Shown: positions 57,361 through 64,000 of the stretch, piece by piece | How positions within the stretch are numbered: position 1 is the stretch's first letter | How the letters are laid out: each line of letters starts with the position of its first letter | Source of the DNA: Procambarus clarkii | Taxonomy: Eukaryota; Arthropoda; Malacostraca; Decapoda; Cambaridae | Assembly: GCF_040958095.1 (NCBI RefSeq) | Contig: NC_091152.1 | Span: 23,248,844-23,312,843 of the forward strand | DNA length: 64,000 bases | Reading direction: 5' to 3' | The notes under the pieces: generated by a model | Seen by the model: only the letters and a program-made list of their open reading frames with translations | Told to the model about the DNA's origin: nothing | The model's database searches: none | Translations under genes and position numbers: made by a program

Positions 57361-59953
57361 CGGCTTGTGACTGACCAGCGCAGTGTTGCTTTTATGTTTA
57401 ACTCTAAATCAGCTGGTAAGATTCAAAATGATAAAATTGCTAGATGGCGAGTCGAACTCTCCTGTTACCACTATGCCATTGTATATCACCCGGGTAAAAA
57501 GAACATACCAGCTGATGCATTCTCACGTGTATGTGGTGCCACCAGTGTGGATGAATTAAAGGAATTACATGACACTCTGTGTCACCCTGGAGTGTCTCGT
57601 ATGGCTCATTTGGTCCGATGTCGAAATCTGCCTTATTCTGTGGAAGAAGGTGAAGAAGATGACTAATTCTGGCTCTGCATGCTCTGAACCTAAACCTCGG
57701 TTTTGCAAGTTTGACTCTGAGCATTTGATTAAAGCTACTCAGCCATTTGAAAGACTCAACATAGATTTTAAGGGACCACTTCTATCACATTCAAGGAATA
57801 AATATATCTTTACTGTTGTAGATGAATTCTCTAGATTCCCTTTTGCATTTCTTTGTTCAGATATGACTACAGGTACAGTAATTCTGTAACAAACTAGGCT
57901 GTTGTAAGAATTATTCCAGAAGGTTCCAGAAGTTAGAGTAGGGACCTGACCTCTCAACAACGCCCAGGACCCCAGGGGAATTCGCGGTGGAAATAACCGA
58001 CGCTTTGTTCATAGCTGCGTATAATGAACCATCCTATAGTATTCAGTAATTTAGAGAAAATTAGCCTTTATTCATTTTGCATTAAAATTGTATTGTATAA
58101 TAGTACTGGGTACAATATCAAGAGTATTCTAATTATTGAGTTTAAGTCACCATCAGTGACGTCACGAATCAGATCTAACTTGTAAGGCGGAGTGACCGGC
58201 GGTCATAGGTCAGCAGGGTTGACAGGTCTACTATTTCTCAAAGTTCAATTATCCATTTTGGGGGATCGGGAACAGCTTTGCCGTTAGATGTTTGTGTAAT
58301 TTAATTTCAGTAAAATAATTCAACCAGTCTGGATCAATTAAGTACAACAGAGTTTAATTGTTATAACTTAAACCTTGCTAGTAACTTGGTAGAACTTTGA
58401 CTGACTAGGCGGAAGGATACAATGCTCTGTCTGGGGTAGACCAGACAAGGAAGAAATCAGTGTGGAGACAAGAGCAACTGGGATAAGAGGTCAAACATCT
58501 TACCTCTCCCCGAGACCAGCCCAACATCTTTAGCTGGTAAAACATAGAGGTATAGTTGCTATTGTTATGTATAGAAATAGTCTCATTTGCCATTCAGGTC
58601 AAGTAGGGAGTGTTAAAGTGACAGGGAGTGAACATATTTAGATTTTTGTTTTAGTTTTTCTTTTAATAAATTAAATTTGTTAATATTTTGCATTTTATTA
58701 TTTCCATGTATTTTATGTGTATACTTGTCCTGGTCACGTGGTCCACACGAGGCAGAGTTGGATTGGGCGCCGATTCTAACATCGAATCATTCCCGTGTAA
58801 TTAATTTCACACTCTTAAGTTTCCACGGTCATCGAGTGGGGATCAAGCCCCAAGGTTGATTAATTAGCGTGATCGATCCAGACCTCGATCATTGCTCGGT
58901 GTTGCTGGTCTGGACGTGGTGGCAGCGTAGAGGCGACTCTAGGGTTTTGCTCAGAGCCTAGGTCACGCCATACTGGTTGTAGAATCCTAAAGTCGGTCAA
59001 TCGTCTTAGGACCACGTGGCGTGGAGTTGGCTTTGGTAAAAGTTTTGGAGTCCCTTGGTAGAGAATAAAAAGTAAGAATACGGGTAGAGGGCAAAGAAGG
59101 AAGATAAGTAGAGAGAACCCTAACCCTATGTTACAATTCAGGTGCCTGGTGCAGTTGTTTGCAATCTTTGGTATGCCTGCATATATACACTCTGATAAGG
59201 GAACTTCGTTTATGTCTAAGGAGTTGAAAGATTTTCTACTAAAAGAGGGGTAGCAACTAGCCGTACGACTCCTTACAACGCTAGAAGAAATGGCCAGGCT
59301 GAGAAGTACAGTGGGACTATTTGGAAGACAGTGCTGCTAGCTCTTAGGACGAGAGGCTTAGATGTATCCCAATGGGAAGTTGTTCTTCCTGATGCTCTAT
59401 TCGATCACTGTTGTGTACCTCTACAAATTGTACACCACATGAACGATTCTTCCAGCATACAAGAAGATCAACTTCAGGGCGAGCACTACCTACGTGGCTT
59501 GCTTGCAGAGGCCCTTTCCTCCTAAAACGTCAAGTGCGGCAAAGCTAAAAGATCCTCTAGTTGATGAGGTTGAGGTCGTAGACGTGAATCCGGAAGTATG
59601 CCCATGTCAAGTTCCCGGATGGCAGGATTACTACTGTATCATTAAGACACCTCGCACCCATGGCCACAGAGGGCTGCGAGAGTTTGGACCCCAATCTCAA
59701 CATTGGACAGCAACACCCAGCGATTGTGAAAGCTGGGGTAAACCCCAACCCGCCTCATCCTGAACTACTTCGTTCCGAACCACCTAGCCTAGAAACACCT
59801 AATTGGAAACCTTTTTCTGACGTAACACTCCCTCGAGAAGGTGGTATGCAGGAACCGACTGGAACACTAGAGGCTTCAACTTTGCAGGAGTCCCTTCGAC
59901 GATCTAGAAGGACGCGCAGTACCCCTATTCATCTTCGGGACCATGTTACTTAA
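57361..59953 (+). pseudogene. RNase H end and integrase of the Mag-like element, split
   Basis: RLVTDQRSVAFMFN and HPGKKNIPADAFSRV end RNase H. Integrase begins LHDTLCHPGVSRM and ERLNIDFKGPLLSH (first Asp), then is split at TGTVI by the insertion at 57885. It resumes at 59140 with FGMPAYIHSDKGTSF (second Asp) and the NGQAEKYSGTIWKTV segment (Glu), then WEVVLPDAL. The last part to 59953 (LRRSRRTRSTPIHLRD) is a basic C-terminus. Several stops and shifts are present. Confidence 0.75.
57885..59135 (+). mobile_element. Solo-LTR-like insertion (1251 bp) in integrase
   Basis: Ends TGTAACA and TGTTACA with ATTC duplicated at 57881-57884 and 59136-59139. No coding. A TGGTGGCAGCG motif near 58917 resembles a PBS, so it might instead be an LTR plus some internal sequence. 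Confidence 0.7.
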
Positions 59954-59969
59954 AGCTAGATGGGGTGAA

Positions 59970-60290
59970 TGTAGTAAAAGTGTTATTATATCATTGTACC
60001 CGGATGGATGCTCGCTTGACTGTTTCGTTTGGATGCTCGCTTGACTGTTTTGTTGTCAGATCAGCTGTGTCGTGCCTGTGTACAGGTTAGTTTATGTTAT
60101 CTCCTAGTTTAATATCTATTTGTTCTAGCGTTAGTCATGTGCAGTTTGCTTATTATTACATATATCTTAAGCACTGTTAGTCTTTATAAGTATTGTATAT
60201 TATATGGCTTGTGTTATTACAGGATGTAACTGTACTGTAATTATTTGTTCAATAAAGCCACATGTCTGGCAATGCTTCTCGTTTACCACA
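59970..60290 (+). repeat. 3' LTR of the Mag-like element
   Basis: It follows a GATGGGGTGAA purine stretch and begins TGTAGTAAAAG; a TGGATGCTCGCTTGACTGTT segment is duplicated inside it. An AATAAA is at about 60251. Confidence 0.8.
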
Positions 60291-61840
60291 ATGACCATTC
60301 TCAATGGTGATCACTATTTTGATATGTAATAATGTGTACGTGTATGCTGCTCTATATTATTCTTGTATAAATTATTATGTTATATAATGATGTGTTGTTG
60401 AGTGAGTGTTAACTGCTTGTTTGGCGGCCGTCGAAGTTGCTGTCATTATCCCCCCCCCCGCCTATTACCTTGCCTGAGTGTTAGTCAAAGTTACCAACTC
60501 GGTTTGTGAGTTGTTATTTATTCTATGTTATGTATATTTGTTGATAATATAATTTGTGTATTATTACTTGTGTCGTGAACATCTGTGTACATTCCACAGT
60601 CGTATAATATACGTTAAATATGTATGGTTTCTGTACTCCGTGTGGAGTTTTATATGATGGCACAATGTTGGTACTGTGGGTTGACCCAGGTGCCAGTGAG
60701 CCGGTCCCTTCATTGGTGTGTGGGTGGTGGAGAGAGTAGCACATGTGTGTGTGATCTCGGTTTATTTGTTAATATCTTTTGTTGACTTGTTGCCAGTATT
60801 TTGTAAGGAGGATTATTATTATTCGTGTGGATCAGTTTTTCATAATGTTTTTACGATTATATATTTGTAACTTTGTGATGGTGACTTGTGTTGTTATTTT
60901 AACCGTTTTGAGAACATTGTCATTATTTTGCCTGTGTGAACATAGCCGCTGGTGAGGACTTTGTGGACTTGGACAAATTTCCTGGTTTGTGGACTTAGCC
61001 GAATTTCCTAGCTATTGGACTTAATCAAATTCCTGGTTTGGGGACTTAGTCTTCTGAGAGGAGATTTCTGAGTTTGCCACGTTTCCAGACATTATAACTT
61101 ACGTTGAAGACGAATAAATGATTGCCATTTGTCAGTCCAGTTGGGACTTAGTTTTTCTCAAGGCAGGAGAGAGGACTTTGTCTTGTGATATTGATGTCCA
61201 TACTGAGACTTTGCCCTACTCTGGTATAGTAACGTCACTACTCACCATGTTCATAACCTACAGCCAGTCTGAAGCTGCCTAGTGTACCACTGTCATGCGG
61301 TGATCTTGGCGGAGTGACATCTAGTGCTGCTTGACCTAATTGATTGGTACTAGTTGTGGAGATATATATATAGATAATATTGTATATAAAGTGGTGTCAT
61401 GTAGATATGTTTGCCCCAGTAAACTGGTGAATTTTACCCAAACTTTCCCTTTACCCTATACATATTTACCTGCTAATGTTGGAGGCAAGGTGGCTAATTG
61501 ATTATTGATGGAAAGTTCTAGTCCACGAGCCTTACTGTGGATTCGTGACACGAAAGATACAATGACTACTTCACCATGTCATACAATGACCACTACAGCA
61601 TAGTGATACAATGACCACTTCACCATCGTACTCATTATAACATGAAGGTTGCATCATAAAATAATATATTGTACTTGAAACCAGTTCTTTATTACTAACA
61701 CGAGCACGTCAGTTTGCTTCAAGTGGAGACAAATATATAATGACATACAAGTATCAGCGCGAGAGGTATACATGCTTGAAAGACTTCGTTATCACACTCT
61801 GAGCTTATATACTAGCGAAGGTTGTAGCTGTCGAGGTGAG
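60291..61840. other. No recognised gene; low-copy or unknown sequence
   Basis: It contains a short degenerate repeat around 60955-61060 (GGACTT...AAATTTCCTGGTTTG, three to four times) and another at 61555-61630 (ATACAATGACCACTTCACCA). There is no convincing open frame. Confidence 0.5.
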
Positions 61841-62016
61841 GGAGGCGTCACACTACAGGTACTTCAAGTCGATACCTAGTCACATGTATTGACGTCAGCA
61901 GCAGGTGTGTTGAGACCTGTAGGGGCGGAGGGGTGGAGAGTGCGTGCATGGGGTGAGTGTGGTCAGATGTTTGCGTGAGCGGCTGTAATGAACACGGTAG
62001 GATGGTGATAGACGGC

Positions 62017-62514
62017 TCAGGCAGGCATGGGGACCTTGTATTTGCACGGCGAGGTAATAATGGCTTGGTCACGGCCAGGCTTAGCCGTGGCGCCGCCAGA
62101 AAACACAGACACGTCTAGGTGTGGTGATGGGCGTGCGGGCGTGGCAGGAGAATGGGAAGGCGGTGAATGCCATACATGCTGGCCGAGGTGAAAAGTCTCA
62201 ACCCGAGCAACCTGAGGGCGTGGCGGCAGGGTGTCTGGTAGCTCTGCATCTTCCCTGAAGGGTGTCTTGAAGCGCCACATGCGTGCCTGATACTTGAGGT
62301 TCCTTGTGGTGCCATAGGTCCCCCCCGCGTGACTCTCTGACTCGTGAGCTGACGTGAGGCGGCCGTGATCTGATCCCGTGAGGGCTGAGCCCTGGCTGGA
62401 GACACTCAGCATCAGCAGGCGCTTCTCTGGCACGGGGAGATGCAGGAAGGCGAAGAGCTCCCTGACGGAGGTGTCGATATCCTCCAGCAGCGACTCGTAT
62501 AGCACCATCTTGAA
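62017..62514 (-). CDS. Probable carbohydrate sulfotransferase exon
   Basis: On the minus strand a frame preceded by a pyrimidine tract and AG (CTTTCTCTTCCTCTTCAAG) reads MVLYESLLEDIDTSVRELFA and FLHLPVPEKR, resembling the VRYEDL and FLGLP 3'-phosphate-binding region of sulfotransferases. About 30 residues on it has GGTYGTTRNLKYQARMWRFK, close to the YGTTRNS-A-WR motif of the Gal/GlcNAc 6-O-sulfotransferase (CHST) group, Golgi enzymes that sulfate glycans. The likeness fades after WRFKTPFREDAEL (about 62239), and the rest to the stop at 62017 is Pro/Ser-rich and may be intron or 3' sequence. Other exons would lie outside the window on the right. It could be a pseudogene. Confidence 0.5.
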   Translation of the reverse strand, partial: FKMVLYESLLEDIDTSVRELFAFLHLPVPEKRLLMLSVSSQGSALTGSDHGRLTSAHESESHAGGTYGTTRNLKYQARMWRFKTPFREDAELPDTLPPRPQVARVETFHLGQHVWHSPPSHSPATPARPSPHLDVSVFSGGATAKPGRDQAIITSPCKYKVPMPA

Positions 62515-63420
62515 GCTTGAAGAGGAAGAGAAAGGCAGGGTTAGCAACATGGAAAGCCATTTTCACAACAGTACTGAGGTTATTGGTTAATATGACCTGA
62601 AGGGATGAACAGACAGCAGCCTCGCATTGACCATGTCCGCTATCTTGGCAGCGTTTCTGACTCTGGCTCATTTCTTAATATGCAAATAACACCAAGAAAT
62701 AAACAACGGTCATGGACCAGCATTACACTGTCAACCAGCATTACCTTGTCACCCAGCATTACATAGTCAATCTGTCCTCCTACAAATTACATCTGAATTT
62801 GGCCGTTTTCCCGTGTGGCCGAAAATGGACGTAATATGAAAATAAACAAAAATTAAAATAAATTTGAGATTTCAAAAAAAAAAGTAAGTTAAGGGTCCGC
62901 TGGTAGGTGATGGTTTCAAAACGTCATGAAAAATGTTAATTGAAAGTGACGTCTCCTAACCTAACAGATTAAGCCTTTCTCTCTCAAACAGAAAACGGGA
63001 CAGTACTTCACTTTCGTGAGCTGATTTCATTTCAAATTATGTCCATTTTTGACCATAGAGCACATACGAGCGAAAAGCGATGTTATTTTTAAGAGAACAG
63101 GTTGCCCTGCAAACGTCTTATGTATGGAGAAGAGGCTCAATGTCACCTTATTTGGGGAGTCTACTCAATTCTGGTCTATTTGTCATGAGTATATACACAC
63201 CCTGCTGAGCCACCTGAACTCTTAGTTGGGACTTCCAGTTCCAGTTCCTCTGTATAATTATTATGTCTGCTGTGTCATCTATCTGCAACTGTTTCTCTCT
63301 CGCTCTCTCTAAAAATCCTTACAAGAACAAGAGCCAAAACCAGTTGTCTACAAACATTTATTACACATAAGCATAAAGAATAAAGTAATAGAACAGCATA
63401 TTATCACCAGGTTCAACAAA
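62515..63420. other. Probable intron or intergenic DNA
   Basis: No repeats of the window's main families are seen, apart from three similar ACCAGCATTAC blocks (62717-62765) and a CT-rich run near 63295. If the sulfotransferase call is right this is its intron. Confidence 0.45.
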
Positions 63421-63423
63421 CTA

Positions 63424-63705
63424 GCATTGCGGACAGCACGCTGGACACGTGATTCCTGTGGTCCCGGGTTCGATCCCGGGCGCCGGCGAGAAACGATGGG
63501 CAGAGTTTCTTTCACCTATGCCCCTGTTACCTAGCAGTAAATAGGTACCTGGGAGTTAGTCAGCTGTCACGGGCTGCTTCCTGGGGTGTGTGTGTGTGTG
63601 GTGTGTGGGGGGGGGATAGTAGTAGAAACAGTTGATTGACAGTTGAGAGGCGGGCCGAAAGAGCAGAGCTCAACCCCCTCAAGCACAACTAGGTGAATAC
63701 CTTAT
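63424..63705 (+). repeat. tRNA-derived SINE, second family
   Basis: The tRNA-like head has the B-box GGGTTCGATCCC. The body contains TACCTAGCAGTAAATAGGTA, a TG microsatellite at 63588-63610 and the end CAACCCCCTCAAGCACAACT then AGGTGAATAC. It has no acceptor-stem pairing, so it is not a tRNA gene. Confidence 0.8.
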
Positions 63706-64000
63706 ATATTATTACTTCTTAACCAAATACACTGCGCTAGGCTGTTGCTCAAGTTCCGCTAAGAAGCCTCCTGCCTCCTCTTTCGCTTAGGGCTAGGTAA
63801 CTTGCATATAACAATAACTCTAACAAGGGAATAGTAACGTTCTTACCTTACACTGCATCATTCATATGAATTCATGCACTCCCTCAAAATTATGTCCATA
63901 TAATTATCTATGTTACGTCCTGAGGCCCACCACTAAGACCATCCGTTTATGGGTCCTCAAATTAGGTAGGTACTCCTGTAGTCTCTTCAATATTTGCTGC
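63706..64000. other. No recognised feature
   Basis: Mixed-composition sequence without an open frame or known repeat. Confidence 0.5.

Larger units (their letters stand above)
50042..60290 (+). mobile_element. Decayed Mag-like Ty3/Gypsy element with nested insertions
   Basis: The 5' LTR is 50042-50216 plus 53457-53593, the 3' LTR 59970-60290. The order gag, protease, RT, RNase H, integrase is the usual Gypsy order. Three insertions interrupt it: a LINE tail carrying a complete small LTR element (5' LTR), a 1381-bp solo-LTR-like element (gag) and a 1251-bp one (integrase). Many frameshifts mark it as old. I found no target duplication at its outer ends. Confidence 0.8.

Noticed and set aside
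63424-63500. Functional tRNA gene
   Set aside because: The B-box is good but there is no cloverleaf acceptor pairing, and a typical SINE body follows.

Overview
The window is a gene-poor eukaryotic interval made almost entirely of nested transposable elements, tRNA-derived SINEs, satellites and long (AT)n tracts. The non-LTR families, tRNA-headed SINEs, TTAGG-like motifs and very long (AT)n runs suggest an arthropod, most likely a decapod crustacean such as a crayfish or lobster. That assignment is inference; no species-diagnostic gene is present. No bacterial-type operon, CRISPR array or rRNA is visible.

Layout. 1-5.2 kb: copies of one jockey/CR1-like LINE (copy A is open to the left edge; B1 and B2 are fragments). 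5.2-9.0 kb: LINE tails and an RNase H-bearing I-like LINE on the minus strand. 9.0-17.1 kb: a block with a GC-rich TATA promoter-like start, a 190-bp satellite, 62-, 27- and 51-bp repeats, exon-like islands and a degenerate tyrosine-recombinase end. 17.1-21.8 kb: a tRNA-SINE with a LINE-like tail, (AT)n tracts, 260-bp SINE units and five ~389-bp MITEs. 21.9-23.1 kb: a satellite built of hairpins. 23.1-24.6 kb: LINE scraps. 24.7-25.5 kb: the only complete non-transposon gene candidate, an intronless secreted-protein gene with TATA box and polyA signal. 25.7-30.0 kb: LINE copy C nested in the I-like LINE. 30.3-33.4 kb: LINE copy D and a second RT scrap.

33.8-41.0 kb holds a young Ty3/Gypsy LTR retrotransposon with integrase upstream of reverse transcriptase (Gmr1-like order), inserted in the tRNA head of a SINE unit. 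41.0-45.6 kb is a tandem array of 260-bp SINE units that flips orientation at about 43.9 kb, giving a large near-perfect palindrome. 45.6-47.9 kb is a LINE with a restriction-like endonuclease C-terminus; 48.0-49.9 kb is a second CR1-like LINE. 50.0-60.3 kb is a decayed Mag-like Gypsy element whose 5' LTR carries a LINE tail that itself carries a complete small LTR element, and whose gag and integrase regions are each split by a solo-LTR-like insertion with a clean target duplication. 60.3-64 kb is lower in recognised repeats and carries a probable carbohydrate-sulfotransferase exon and one more SINE.

Functionally the window reads as a record of successive insertions. The LINEs supply reverse transcriptase, their 3' ends recur as short tails, and at least one SINE carries the same 3' module as a LINE in the window. 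Coordinates of repeat edges are by eye and may be off by a few bases.
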